The notes: a model not told the origin generated them from the letters alone. Shown: positions 7,972-16,673, counted from the stretch's first letter. The stretch: DNA of 37,014 nucleotides from Vibrio maerlii (GCF_003415655.1 NZ_QRHC01000016.1:1-37014); one strand, 5' to 3'. Numbers and translations are program-made.

Positions 7972-8227
7972 ATAAATTAACCTATATAATTTCAACGCCT
8001 TAGCTTATTCCGTGCATTGTGGCATTTGAGAGTCTAAATGAATTCGTTTGAGGACATACGCTAAACATAGCTTCAGCCCTATTTTGAGACAGGGATTATA
8101 CATATCTGCTCGACCAGCGACAAACGTGATGGTACTGAGAAAAATGCTAATATTGAGATATTGTAAAAGCGTACAAAATTAGAACATGATATATTATTAC
8201 GATCGTCACAAAATGATGGTATAACGA

Positions 8228-8665
8228 TTGGAACAGTTAACGACCGGGCAGATCGAGAAAATCTGTCAGGCTCGAGGAGTTCGACTTACTCCTCAGCGTA
8301 GAAAAGTATTTGAACTCATTTGCGAAAGCAAAAAAGCATCCAGCGCTTATGAGTTACTAGAAAAGCTAAAAGTAGACGAGCCTCAAGCAAAGCCACCAAC
8401 AGTGTATCGAGCGCTTGATTTCCTGCTTGAGCAGGGCTTTATTCATCGAGTTGAGTCAACCAACAGTTTTATCTCTTGTTGTGCGTGCAGTGACCACAAA
8501 CACTTTTCCCAGCTATTGGTTTGTGATCAGTGTGGCAGCGTGATAGAACTCCAAGACGATAACTTAATAGCTTTATTAACTAAAAATGCACAAAAGCAGG
8601 GCTTTCAACTGACAAATCATGTCATCGAATCTCACGGTACCTGCGAAGTTTGTTTATCGAAGTGA
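8228..8665 (+). CDS. zur: Zinc uptake regulator Zur (Fur family)
   Basis: A 145-aa Fur-family repressor. The N-terminal winged helix contains RLTPQRRKVFELI and PTVYRALDFLLEQGFIHRVES; the C-terminal dimerisation domain has the structural zinc site formed by CDQCG and CEVC. The CDQCGSVIEL wording and the HFSQLLVC segment fit Zur better than Fur. It is zinc-loaded when it represses zinc-uptake genes. The frame must start at the TTG at 8228 because a stop at 8222 closes the frame upstream. The ribosome-binding site is weak. It is followed after 27 bases by cheX, so the two are probably co-transcribed. Confidence 0.92.
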   Translation: MEQLTTGQIEKICQARGVRLTPQRRKVFELICESKKASSAYELLEKLKVDEPQAKPPTVYRALDFLLEQGFIHRVESTNSFISCCACSDHKHFSQLLVCDQCGSVIELQDDNLIALLTKNAQKQGFQLTNHVIESHGTCEVCLSK

Positions 8666-8692
8666 TAACTCACGATTTAAGAAAGAAGTATT

Positions 8693-9154
8693 ATGCGAGC
8701 TGAATTTGTAAACCCGTTTTTAGCCTCTCTAATGAACGTACTAAAAACGATGGCTTCTATGGAATTGAAGCCTCAAAAACCACGTATTAAGAAAGATGAA
8801 ATCGCACGTGGCGATGTATCTGGCCTAATCGGTATGGTTGGCCCACAGACTCGTGGCTCAATGTCGATCACTTTCGATGAAGCTCTTGCACTGCAAATCA
8901 TGGAAAACATGCTGGGCGAACGTCCAAACGGTGTAAACGAAGAAGTGACTGACATGGTGGGTGAAATTACCAACATGGTAACTGGCGGTGCAAAACGCAT
9001 TCTTGCAGAAAGCGGCTTCGACTTTGATATGGCAACACCTGTTGTGGTTTCCGGTAAGGGCCATACCATTCGTCACAAGTGTGAAGGTGCGATCATCATC
9101 ATGCCATTCAACTCTGAATGGGGAAATGCTTTCATCGAGATTTGTTTCGAGTAA
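8693..9154 (+). CDS. cheX: Chemotaxis phosphatase CheX
   Basis: A 153-aa protein of the CheC/CheX/FliY phosphatase family, which dephosphorylates CheY-P or related response regulators. The catalytic E-x2-N signature is visible in DMVGEITNMVTGGAK, and the core sheet is seen in RGSMSITFDEALAL and HKCEGAIIIMPF. There is one such motif, as in CheX, not two as in CheC. No signal peptide is present. It lies next to zur rather than in a chemotaxis cluster, an arrangement I recall for Vibrio and Shewanella. Its transcript would pass through a CTAG array before a strong terminator. Confidence 0.9.
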   Translation: MRAEFVNPFLASLMNVLKTMASMELKPQKPRIKKDEIARGDVSGLIGMVGPQTRGSMSITFDEALALQIMENMLGERPNGVNEEVTDMVGEITNMVTGGAKRILAESGFDFDMATPVVVSGKGHTIRHKCEGAIIIMPFNSEWGNAFIEICFE

Positions 9155-9157
9155 AAG

Positions 9158-9233
9158 CTAGAGAGCTAGAGAGCTAGAGAGCTAGAGAGCTAGAGAGCTA
9201 GAGAGCTAGAGAGCTAGAGAGCTAGAGAGCTAG
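9158..9233. repeat. CTAG tandem array, 8-nt period
   Basis: Ten CTAG tetramers start at 9158 and then every 8 bases to 9230; the unit is CTAGAGAG and the copies are identical. The array begins three bases after the cheX stop codon and ends seven bases before the cheX terminator, so it is in the 3' untranslated RNA. Identical copies suggest recent slippage expansion or strong homogenisation. Confidence 0.97.
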
Positions 9234-9240
9234 AACTTTG

Positions 9241-9271
9241 AAGGGTTGACGATGTTCGTCAACCCTTTTTT
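9241..9271 (+). terminator. Terminator of zur-cheX
   Basis: AAGGGTTGACGA, loop TGT, TCGTCAACCCTT, running into six T. This is a perfect 12-base stem and a strong rho-independent terminator. Confidence 0.93.
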
Positions 9272-9277
9272 ATAGCT

Positions 9278-9372
9278 GTCATCCTCAAGAGGGAAGAATG
9301 ACCGAGTTGGGGATCTTCAAACACTCACGCTAAGATCTCTTACTACGCTCCTTCGTCGCTATAGGTGATGAC
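9278..9372. repeat. Dispersed hairpin element (GTCATC...GATGAC)
   Basis: A 95-base intergenic segment bounded by the inverted ends GTCATC (9278-9283) and GATGAC (9367-9372). Inside are sub-hairpins: CCTC/GAGG near the left end, and GGGATCTT pairing with AAGATCTC across the middle. The wording (ACGAAGGAGCGTAGTA and GATCCCCAACTCGGTCATTC on the minus strand) looks like a repeat I recall from many Vibrio intergenic regions, though I could not run a search. It carries no open frame and looks like a REP- or MITE-like element. Confidence 0.6.
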
Positions 9373-9379
9373 AAATATG

Positions 9380-9410
9380 AAAAAACGCCAGCATCAATGA
9401 TGCTGGCGTT
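9380..9410 (-). terminator. Terminator of pgi
   Basis: AACGCCAGCATCA and TGATGCTGGCGTT form a perfect stem around a very short loop; on the minus strand it is followed by six T. It lies about 27 bases past the pgi stop and may work in both directions, since the plus strand also has four T. Confidence 0.9.
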
Positions 9411-9436
9411 TTGCTATAACTTGGCTTCTGACTAAC

Positions 9437-11089
9437 TTACGCTTTGAACGCTTTAAATGCGTTAATTAGACCGTTAGTCGAGCTGTCGTGAGAGTTGATT
9501 TCCGACTCGTCTGCTAGCTCAGGTAGGATTTGGTTTGCTAGTTGTTTACCTAGCTCAACACCCCACTGGTCGAAACTGAAGATGTTCCAGATAACGCCTT
9601 GTACGAAGATCTTGTGCTCGTACATTGCGATTAGGTTACCTAGAGAACGAGGAGTGATCTCTTTTACTAGGATTGAGTTAGTTGGGCGGTTACCTTCGAA
9701 TACCTTGAATGGTACTAGTTCAGCCACTTCTTCTTCCGTTTTACCTGCCGCTAGGAACTCTGCCTTCACCGCCTCTGCTGACTTACCGAATGCTAGTGCT
9801 TCAGTTTGAGCGAAGAAGTTAGACATCAGCTTCTGGTGGTGATCGCCAGTTGGATTATGGCTTACTGCTGGAGCAATGAAGTCAGAAGGGATTAGCTTAG
9901 TACCTTGGTGGATAAGCTGGTAGAACGCATGCTGACCGTTAGTACCTGGTTCACCCCAGATGATTGGGCCAGTTTGGTAATCTACTGCGCTACCGTTACG
10001 GTCAACGAATTTACCGTTTGATTCCATGTTACCTTGCTGGAAGTATGCCGCAAAACGATGCATGTACTGGTCGTAAGGTAGGATAGCTTCAGACTCAGCG
10101 CCGTGAAAGTTGTTGTACCAAATACCGATTAGAGCCAGGATTACTGGGATATTGCTTTCAAGCTCTGTTGACTTGAAGTGGTTATCCATCTCGTGAGCGC
10201 CCGTTAGAAGCTCAACGAAGTTGTCGTAGCCAACACCTAGGATGATCGACAGACCGATTGCAGACCATAGAGAGTAGCGACCGCCAACCCAATCCCAGAA
10301 TTCGAACATGTTTTCTGTGTCGATACCAAACTCAGAAACCGCGCCAGCGTTAGTAGAAAGTGCTGCGAAGTGCTTAGCAACGTGTGCTTCATCACCAGCA
10401 GAAGCTAGGAACCAATCACGTGCAGAGTGTGCGTTGGTCATTGTTTCTTGCGTTGTAAACGTCTTAGAAGCCACTAGGAATAATGTGGTTTCTGGGTCTA
10501 CCTTCTTCAGAGTTTCCGCGATGTGAGTACCATCAACGTTAGAAACAAAGTGCATGTTTAGACGCGTTTTGTATGGTGCAAGCGCTTCAGTCACCATGTA
10601 AGGACCTAGGTCTGAACCACCGATACCGATGTTTACAACGTCAGTGATTTCTTTACCTGTGTAACCTTTCCACTCACCGCCAATCACGCGCTCAGAGAAG
10701 CCTTTCATCTTTTCTAGAACAGCATTAACAGCTGGCATTACGTCTTCACCTTTAACAGTGATTGGTGTGTTGCTGCGGTTACGTAGTGCTACGTGTAGAA
10801 CAGAACGACCTTCAGTTTGGTTGATCGCATCACCGTTGAACATCGCTTCAATCGCTGCTTTAAGCTCAGTTTCGTTAGCTAGAGCGAACAGGTGCTTCAA
10901 TGTTTCTTCATTGATAAGGTTCTTTGAGTAATCCACAAGCATCTCTTCACCGAAGCGAGTAGAGAACTTGTCAAAACGTGCTGCATCTTGAGCAAATAGC
11001 GCTTTCAGATCCATATCTTGTGCAGATTCAAAATGCGCAGTTAGCGCTTTCCAAGCTTGTGTTTGCGTTGGATTGATGTTTTTCAACAT
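9437..11089 (-). CDS. pgi: Glucose-6-phosphate isomerase
   Basis: Interconverts glucose 6-phosphate and fructose 6-phosphate in glycolysis and gluconeogenesis. Typical marks are NIGIGGSDLGPYMV, the sugar-phosphate-binding SKTFTTQET, WVGGRYSLWSAIGLSI, the catalytic Glu in QGNMESNGK, and the C-terminal SFDQWGVELGKQLA. The frame stays open to 11134, but I place the start at the ATG at 11089 (550 aa), because MLKNINPTQTQAW aligns with the E. coli start MKNINPTQTAAW and GGGATAG lies eight bases upstream. It is probably monocistronic with its own promoter and terminator. Confidence 0.97.
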   Translation of the reverse strand: MLKNINPTQTQAWKALTAHFESAQDMDLKALFAQDAARFDKFSTRFGEEMLVDYSKNLINEETLKHLFALANETELKAAIEAMFNGDAINQTEGRSVLHVALRNRSNTPITVKGEDVMPAVNAVLEKMKGFSERVIGGEWKGYTGKEITDVVNIGIGGSDLGPYMVTEALAPYKTRLNMHFVSNVDGTHIAETLKKVDPETTLFLVASKTFTTQETMTNAHSARDWFLASAGDEAHVAKHFAALSTNAGAVSEFGIDTENMFEFWDWVGGRYSLWSAIGLSIILGVGYDNFVELLTGAHEMDNHFKSTELESNIPVILALIGIWYNNFHGAESEAILPYDQYMHRFAAYFQQGNMESNGKFVDRNGSAVDYQTGPIIWGEPGTNGQHAFYQLIHQGTKLIPSDFIAPAVSHNPTGDHHQKLMSNFFAQTEALAFGKSAEAVKAEFLAAGKTEEEVAELVPFKVFEGNRPTNSILVKEITPRSLGNLIAMYEHKIFVQGVIWNIFSFDQWGVELGKQLANQILPELADESEINSHDSSTNGLINAFKAFKA

Positions 11090-11455
11090 GGTGTCTATCC
11101 CATTAGTTCTTTTAGGTTTTAATTCCATCAGCACCGCCTAACGGCCGATTAGAATTCCCAATTTTAGCAAAACAGTTTGACGAGTCAGTGTAATTTTTTG
11201 TATCAACTGATAAGCCTAGAGGTATATCGCTGACTCTAAGAGCCCAGTGCGCTAAGTCACTAAACTTCGTAATATTTTTTCATCGTTAATCATTTGAGCG
11301 GTGTACATTATCGCCAATGTCACTTGCACTCACTTTGAGGTAGGTCACGTTAAGCAAAGTACTTTTCACTGCATAGCGTTATCTGTGTCACGATGAATGC
11401 CAATAAAGATAGCGACAAAGCCTCACTATTTCCAACACATTTCAAGGTATACACC
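11090..11455. other. Divergent promoter region between pgi and yjbQ
   Basis: About 366 bases without a gene. On the minus side I see a plausible pgi promoter (11161-11188). On the plus side, the yjbQ promoter is not clear; candidates such as TTGAGC near 11293 lack a good -10. I see no riboswitch, repeat or RNA gene here. Confidence 0.6.
11161..11188 (-). promoter_or_regulatory. Probable pgi promoter
   Basis: On the minus strand: -35-like CTGACT (11188-11183), a 16-base spacer, and an extended -10 TGC-TAAAAT (11169-11161). The start would be near 11154, about 65 bases before the pgi ATG. Confidence 0.4.
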
Positions 11456-11881
11456 ATGTGGTTTCAGAAGCAATTCCAACTCTCAGCCCAAAAACGTGGT
11501 TTTCATCTCGTCACTGATGAAATTGAACAACATATTTCAGAAATTCATTCCCTATCTGTAGGCTTGGTTACCCTGTTCATTCAGCACACCTCAGCAAGCC
11601 TAACGTTGAATGAAAATGCAGACCCAACAGTCCGGCAAGATATGGAATCTCACTTTAATCAATTTGTACCTGAACGCGCCGCTTATTATCGCCACACCTA
11701 TGAGGGCGACGACGACATGCCAGCACATATCAAATCGTCTTTGCTCGGTAGCAGCGTGACCATACCGATTACTAATGGGCGATTAGCACTGGGGACCTGG
11801 CAAGGAATTTACCTCGGCGAGCACCGTGACTATGGAGGCTCTCGTACCATCATCGCGACAATTCAAGGTGAACACGGATAA
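11456..11881 (+). CDS. yjbQ: YjbQ family protein (UPF0047, thiamine phosphate synthase-like activity)
   Basis: A 141-aa cytoplasmic protein almost colinear with E. coli YjbQ. Family blocks visible are KRGFHLVTDEI, LFIQHTSASLTLNEN, the DPTVRQDM helix, DDMPAHIKSSLLG, GTWQGIYLGEHR and RTIIATIQGE. E. coli YjbQ has weak thiamine phosphate synthase activity, but the physiological role is unsettled. I set the start at the ATG at 11456: AAGG lies eight bases upstream, and MWFQK matches the family N-terminus; the frame is open from 11393 but the extra 21 residues are not typical. It faces away from pgi and stands alone. Confidence 0.92.
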   Translation: MWFQKQFQLSAQKRGFHLVTDEIEQHISEIHSLSVGLVTLFIQHTSASLTLNENADPTVRQDMESHFNQFVPERAAYYRHTYEGDDDMPAHIKSSLLGSSVTIPITNGRLALGTWQGIYLGEHRDYGGSRTIIATIQGEHG

Positions 11882-11942
11882 CTAGATGACTATTCATACC
11901 AGACAGTTCATACCAAGTAGATAATAGCCACATACCTATAGT

Positions 11943-11966
11943 AAAAAGCCGCTCATCGAGCGGCTT
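11943..11966 (-). terminator. Terminator after the Omp85-like gene
   Basis: On the minus strand AAGCCGCT, loop CGATG, AGCGGCTT, then a T run. It serves the alr/Omp85 transcript; it also lies 60 bases after yjbQ and could stop that one too, though with fewer T. Confidence 0.75.
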
Positions 11967-11987
11967 CAAGCATAAAAGGATTGATAT

Positions 11988-13205
11988 TTAGAACGGCTGA
12001 TTGATCATGACTCTAAATAAACCTTCTTCTTCCCCGCGGGATATCTCTGTACGAACAACAATACCTTCAACCTGAAAACGTACTGCACCACCGATACTCC
12101 ATTTCATATCCGTGTGTAATGTCTTGATGTCGTACTCTTCTGCGACACGTCCTACGTCAGCAAACACAACCCACTGCCACCAAGGTAGATCGTAATAATT
12201 GATAATTGGGATATCATCGAGTGGTTGCCAATCGGGAAGCACGCGATACTCTGCCGAATAATGGATCGCCGAGCGTCCGTGATATCGACCTCCGGTATAG
12301 CTACGCAGTCGGTAGAGGCCTCCTAAACGAACTTGTTCATGCTCTGGCGGACGAGCCCTATCTGATGTATAGCTTGCATTCCACGTTGGGGTGTCAGCCG
12401 TGTAAAAATCAAAAGCTAACACTTGCTTATCAAATATATTGCCCAGCGAGCCGATGTCAAAGTAGTGGCTGTTTTGGAACTCCAATTTCAACCATGGCTC
12501 CAGCGTGCCTAAGGTTTCAGAGCCGAACGTCAAATCGAATCGGGTGTGAGAACCTGTAGTTGGGTTTCGTGAATTATCACGATTGTCCCAATCAAATGCG
12601 ATCTCTAAACCCGTCGTTTGTTTGCGTTCGTCGTCAATATCGAGATCTCGCGAAGAATAGAACGGGGTAAAGCTGATAGAGCTCACACCGGAGTCAACCG
12701 GAGAGGCAAAACTCACATCGCGATTCGCTTGAAACGCACCTAATAGGCCATTGTCCCTAACCGAGCCCCATGGAAGAAGATAGCGGAAAGTGGCTTCGTA
12801 TCGATTTTCTAAGCCATTGGTGACGGTGCCTTGGAATAGCGGATCAGAGTCATTATTGCCTTGGTCACCAAGATAATAAGGATTCTCGTTGAATTGAGCC
12901 TGATAAAGCTGAGAGCTTACTAACCAATTGTCGGAAACGGCATAGTTTAAGGCAGATAGGAAGCCAACATAGCTATCTTTATCTGTGTACAACCCCATAC
13001 CGAAGAGGACAGCCTGTGGTTGCCCTACCCCTTTCATTACACCTGCAACACCAAATGAATTGCCTAGTGTTTCAGTGCTGAAATAAAAAGGGACAAAAGC
13101 AGAATCTTTTGGCTCTCGGGGTTCTTTCTGCTCTTCCGCATATGACGGTAAACAGAGAGTTGAACAAAGTGTTGCTGCCAGTAACGACTTATACAGGCTT
13201 TTCAT
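11988..13205 (-). CDS. BamA/TamA (Omp85) family barrel protein without POTRA domains
   Basis: A secreted 405-aa protein: signal peptide MKSLYKSLLAATLCSTLCLPSYA (cleavage near residue 23), then directly an Omp85-type barrel with strands such as TTGLEIAFDWDNRDNSRNP and TRFDLTFGSE. A YRLRSYTGGRYHGRSAIHYSAEYR region matches the conserved lid-loop and strand of the family, and it ends in F (MINQPF). No POTRA repeats are seen. I use the ATG at 13205 rather than the open start at 13229 because the signal peptide begins there; this overlaps alr by 17 bases. The function is unknown; related short proteins are annotated as surface antigen or patatin-associated barrels. Confidence 0.85.
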   Translation of the reverse strand: MKSLYKSLLAATLCSTLCLPSYAEEQKEPREPKDSAFVPFYFSTETLGNSFGVAGVMKGVGQPQAVLFGMGLYTDKDSYVGFLSALNYAVSDNWLVSSQLYQAQFNENPYYLGDQGNNDSDPLFQGTVTNGLENRYEATFRYLLPWGSVRDNGLLGAFQANRDVSFASPVDSGVSSISFTPFYSSRDLDIDDERKQTTGLEIAFDWDNRDNSRNPTTGSHTRFDLTFGSETLGTLEPWLKLEFQNSHYFDIGSLGNIFDKQVLAFDFYTADTPTWNASYTSDRARPPEHEQVRLGGLYRLRSYTGGRYHGRSAIHYSAEYRVLPDWQPLDDIPIINYYDLPWWQWVVFADVGRVAEEYDIKTLHTDMKWSIGGAVRFQVEGIVVRTEISRGEEEGLFRVMINQPF

Positions 13206-14280
13206 TAATTCGATATTCCATTTCGACACGTGAAGTTAGCTTTGTCACTAGCTCATAAGCGATAGTACCAATATGTGCAGCAACCTCTTCACTCGGGAGT
13301 TCCTCTCCCCAAAGAATAGCTTCATCGCCGACTTTATCTAGCGCACTCGGCCCAAGGTCAACGGTCAACATATCCATCGAAACTCGACCAGAGATCGGTA
13401 CTCGACGACCATTAACGAGAACAGGAGTGCCATTTGGTGCAGTTCTAGGGTACCCATCACCATAACCAATAGCGATAACACCGACCTTAGTATCTCGCTC
13501 GCTGGTCCAGATTCCACCGTAACCAACACTCTCGCCAGCTTTAACTTCACGAACAGCAATCAAATGGGATTTGAGTGTCATTACGGGCTTGAAGCCAAGT
13601 TGTTGCGCGGTTTTATCACCAAATGGTGACACGCCATACATGATGATGCCAGGTCTCACCCAATCGAGTTGGCTTTCAGGCCAAGCCAGGCAACCAGCAG
13701 ATGCAGCAAGGGAGCGCTCCCCCTCACAACCTTCAGTCAAAGATAAAAAGCATTGCGTTTGCTCAGCGCTCACTACGCTATCGAGTTCATCAGCGCTCGC
13801 AAAATGACTCATATAACGCAATGGTTTAGCAACATTAGGACAGGCCTGTAGACGCGCAACCACGTCTTGAAACTGTTCAGGACGAACGCCTAAACGGTGC
13901 ATACCACTATCGAGTTTTACCCAAACAACCACAGGAACTTCCAGCTCCGCTTGCTCAAGGGCTTGGAGTTGCTCCTCACAGTGCACCACAGTTTGGATAT
14001 TATTGGTGATAAGTACCGGAAGATCGCCAGCCGAGTAAAAACCTTCAAGTAGCAGAATAGGCTTTACTATGCCTGATGCACGAAGCTGTAATGCTTCTTC
14101 AATACGTGCCACACCAAAGCTGTCAGCCCCATCTGCATTTTTGGCAATATGACGCAACCCATGGCCGTAACCATTGGCTTTCACCACAGCCATCACCTTA
14201 CTCTTTGGGGCTTGGTGACGAATCTGTTTTAGGTTGAATCTGAGTGCATCCAGATCGATCGCTGCCGTAGCAGCCTTCAT
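13189..14280 (-). CDS. alr: Alanine racemase
   Basis: A PLP enzyme that makes D-alanine for peptidoglycan. The N-terminal TIM barrel carries the PLP lysine in VMAVVKANGYGHG (about residue 34); SGMHRLGVRP and a C-terminal beta domain with SMDMLTVDLG, containing the second catalytic region, complete the fold. I chose the ATG at 14280 (363 aa): AAGGA lies eight bases upstream, and MKAATAAIDL aligns with the E. coli start MQAATVVI; the ATG at 14289 overlaps that AAGGA. It follows dnaB after 15 bases and its 3' end overlaps the Omp85-like gene, so these may be one operon dnaB-alr-omp85. Confidence 0.96.
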   Translation of the reverse strand: MKAATAAIDLDALRFNLKQIRHQAPKSKVMAVVKANGYGHGLRHIAKNADGADSFGVARIEEALQLRASGIVKPILLLEGFYSAGDLPVLITNNIQTVVHCEEQLQALEQAELEVPVVVWVKLDSGMHRLGVRPEQFQDVVARLQACPNVAKPLRYMSHFASADELDSVVSAEQTQCFLSLTEGCEGERSLAASAGCLAWPESQLDWVRPGIIMYGVSPFGDKTAQQLGFKPVMTLKSHLIAVREVKAGESVGYGGIWTSERDTKVGVIAIGYGDGYPRTAPNGTPVLVNGRRVPISGRVSMDMLTVDLGPSALDKVGDEAILWGEELPSEEVAAHIGTIAYELVTKLTSRVEMEYRINEKPV

Positions 14281-14295
14281 ATAACTCATCCTTGG

Positions 14296-15696
14296 TTACT
14301 CATCGTCATAATCGAAAGCAGGACCTGCATAATCATCAAAGCGAGACCATTGACCTTGGAAGGTCAGACGCACTGAACCGATAGGGCCGTTACGCTGCTT
14401 ACCAAGAATGATTTCAGCCGTGCCTTTGTATTGGCTATCTGGGTTATAAACCTCATCACGGTAGATAAACATGATCAAATCGGCATCCTGCTCGATAGAG
14501 CCTGATTCACGAAGATCCGAGTTCACAGGGCGTTTATCCGCACGTTGCTCTAGGGAACGGTTAAGCTGAGATAGTGCGACAACCGGAACGTTTAGCTCTT
14601 TTGCTAGCGCTTTAAGCGAGCGTGAAATTTCGGCGATTTCCAAAGTACGGTTATCCGATAGAGCAGGAACACGCATTAACTGAAGGTAATCGACCATGAT
14701 CATCGACAGACCACCATGCTCACGTGCAATACGACGCGCGCGAGAGCGAACTTCGGTTGGTGTTAGACCCGAGCTGTCATCGATGTACATGTTCTTCTTC
14801 TGCATCATCATCCCCATTGTCGAGGAGATACGAGCCCAATCTTCGTCATCTAGCTGACCAGTACGGATCTTAGTTTGGTCGACACGAGAAAGGGACGCCA
14901 GCATACGCATCATGATCTGTTCTGCAGGCATCTCTAGAGAGAAGATAAGTACAGGCTTTTCTTGCACCATCGCTGCGTTTTCACATAAGTTCATCGCAAA
15001 GGTGGTTTTACCCATCGATGGACGTGCGGCGACGATTACTAGGTCAGAACCTTGCAGACCCGCAGTCTTCTTATTGAGGTCAACAAATCCCGTGTCCACA
15101 CCCGTCACACCATCTTGTGGTGACTTATACAGCTCTTCGATACGCTCTAACGTTTTCTCAAGAATAGAATCAACGTTTTGCGGACCTTCATTTTCATTGG
15201 TGCGCGCCTCCGCGATCGCAAAAACCTTGCTCTCTGCAAAGTCGAGCAGCTCTTCTGCATCGCGACCTTGTGGATCATAACCCGCATCGGCAATCTCATT
15301 CGCAACGCCAATCAGGCTGCGAACCTGAGAGCGCTGCGCAACAATTTCAGCGTAGGCATTAATGTTTGCTGCACTTGGTGTGTTCTTCGCCAGGTCAGCC
15401 AAGTAAGCAAAGCCACCCACATCATCGAGTTGTTCTTTTTGCTCAAGTGCTTCGGATAAGGTGATCAGATCCACCGGCTTGCTTTCTTCAAACAAGGTTT
15501 GAGCAGATTCAAAAATAAGGCGATGAGGTCGGCTATAGAAGTCTGACGGTACCACGATCTCTGCCACTGTATCCCAACGCTCATTATCAAGCATTAGGCC
15601 ACCGATCACCGACTGTTCGGCTTCGATAGAATGTGGAGGAACTTTAATTGCGTCGACTTGAGAGTCTCGTTTGTTTGTCTGCGGTACGCCTGCCAT
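14296..15696 (-). CDS. dnaB: Replicative DNA helicase DnaB
   Basis: The hexameric 5'-3' helicase of the replication fork. The 466-aa protein has the N-terminal dimerisation domain (PPHSIEAEQSVIGGLMLDNERWD), a linker, and a RecA-like C-terminal domain with Walker A ARPSMGKTTFAMNLC, FSLEMPAEQIMMRML, Walker B IMVDYLQLM and an arginine finger region KELNVPVVALSQLNRSLEQR. There is no intein and no other insertion. It is divergent from the DUF481 barrel gene, with 183 bases between, and precedes alr. The sequence is typical and complete. Confidence 0.98.
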   Translation of the reverse strand: MAGVPQTNKRDSQVDAIKVPPHSIEAEQSVIGGLMLDNERWDTVAEIVVPSDFYSRPHRLIFESAQTLFEESKPVDLITLSEALEQKEQLDDVGGFAYLADLAKNTPSAANINAYAEIVAQRSQVRSLIGVANEIADAGYDPQGRDAEELLDFAESKVFAIAEARTNENEGPQNVDSILEKTLERIEELYKSPQDGVTGVDTGFVDLNKKTAGLQGSDLVIVAARPSMGKTTFAMNLCENAAMVQEKPVLIFSLEMPAEQIMMRMLASLSRVDQTKIRTGQLDDEDWARISSTMGMMMQKKNMYIDDSSGLTPTEVRSRARRIAREHGGLSMIMVDYLQLMRVPALSDNRTLEIAEISRSLKALAKELNVPVVALSQLNRSLEQRADKRPVNSDLRESGSIEQDADLIMFIYRDEVYNPDSQYKGTAEIILGKQRNGPIGSVRLTFQGQWSRFDDYAGPAFDYDDE

Positions 15697-15879
15697 GACT
15701 TCACTCGATAGATTTGTGCACTAGAACCGCCCATTATAACGAAGATATAAGGATTGTAATTAACTGATTCATTTTGGCTGCCTATCTCTTTATACTCATG
15801 AACTTTTGACGATTGGCTGACGTATTTTCGATTTGTTTGCCTACAATTAGGTCAGTCTAAATTCATTGATGAGGGTGAT

Positions 15880-16653
15880 GTGTCGAATAAGTGGTTTCTA
15901 GGTATTTGGTTTTTCGGATGCCACCTCGCATACGCTGAACAAGCAAGCGAAGACAATACGACGCAAACGGAAATTGAAGTACCCTCTCCTCTTAAAACAG
16001 AGGTGGAATTCGGCTATCAGGCGCACTCCGGCAACTCTGATTCTAAGTCGATGAACTCACGACTCGGTGGTGAGTATATAGCTGGTCGTCACCGTACAAC
16101 AGGTGAGTGGAAATACTACCTGCTGTATAAAGATGGTGAAGAAGACAAACGTCAATCTACCTACGCAATGCAGAGTGACTACAAGTTAGGCACTCAGACC
16201 TACCTGTATGGTAGCTTTCAAGGTATCGATTCCCGCTACGGCGCATACTTCAAGGATTACACTTTATCTGGTGGTCTTGGTTATCAGTTTTTCAATACTG
16301 ATGACTTGGTACTAGAGGTGGAAGTCGGTCCGGGTTTTCGTTATCAAGAACCCAATCTCGATGAAATCGATGATGATGACTTGATCTTCCCAGAAATTGT
16401 TGAGGAAGGCATTTTTCGTGGACACATTAATGCACGCTGGCAAATGTTGAAGAACCTTGCCTTTGAGGGGGATTTAACGGTTATCTCTGGTCACAGCAAT
16501 ACAAGAACGGATACCGATGTGAGTGTGGTGAACAACATCACCGAAGATATTGCCCTGCGTGTCTCTCATACTCGAACCTACCATAACCGAGTTCCTGAAG
16601 GGCTGAGCAATGACGACACAATTTTCTCCGTCAACCTACTGTTCAAGTTCTAA
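15880..16653 (+). CDS. DUF481 (YdiY-like) outer-membrane beta-barrel protein
   Basis: A 257-aa secreted protein. A short Sec signal (WFLGIWFFGCHLAYA, cleavage near residue 19) precedes the DUF481 domain: LKTEVEFGYQAHSGNSDSKSMN and GEWKYYLLYKD at the start, LSGGLGYQFFNTDD and LVLEVEVGPGFRYQE in the middle, and a C-terminal strand ending in F (VNLLFKF). Barrels of this type are known in several Proteobacteria but lack a defined job; some are found in adhesion or metal-stress contexts. The start is the GTG at 15880, with GAGG five bases upstream. It appears monocistronic and ends at a strong terminator. Confidence 0.85.
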   Translation: MSNKWFLGIWFFGCHLAYAEQASEDNTTQTEIEVPSPLKTEVEFGYQAHSGNSDSKSMNSRLGGEYIAGRHRTTGEWKYYLLYKDGEEDKRQSTYAMQSDYKLGTQTYLYGSFQGIDSRYGAYFKDYTLSGGLGYQFFNTDDLVLEVEVGPGFRYQEPNLDEIDDDDLIFPEIVEEGIFRGHINARWQMLKNLAFEGDLTVISGHSNTRTDTDVSVVNNITEDIALRVSHTRTYHNRVPEGLSNDDTIFSVNLLFKF

Positions 16654-16673
16654 AGAGTGATTGCTTCAGACAT

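Noticed and set aside
8187..8201. Zur box upstream of zur
   Set aside because: TGATATATTATTACG matches only part of the Zur core and is poorly palindromic, so I do not list it as a site.
9158..9233. CRISPR array
   Set aside because: Units are 7-8 bases without spacers, and no cas gene is present; these are tandem repeats.
11090..11134. N-terminal extension of pgi
   Set aside because: The family start matches the ATG at 11089, which also has the ribosome-binding site.
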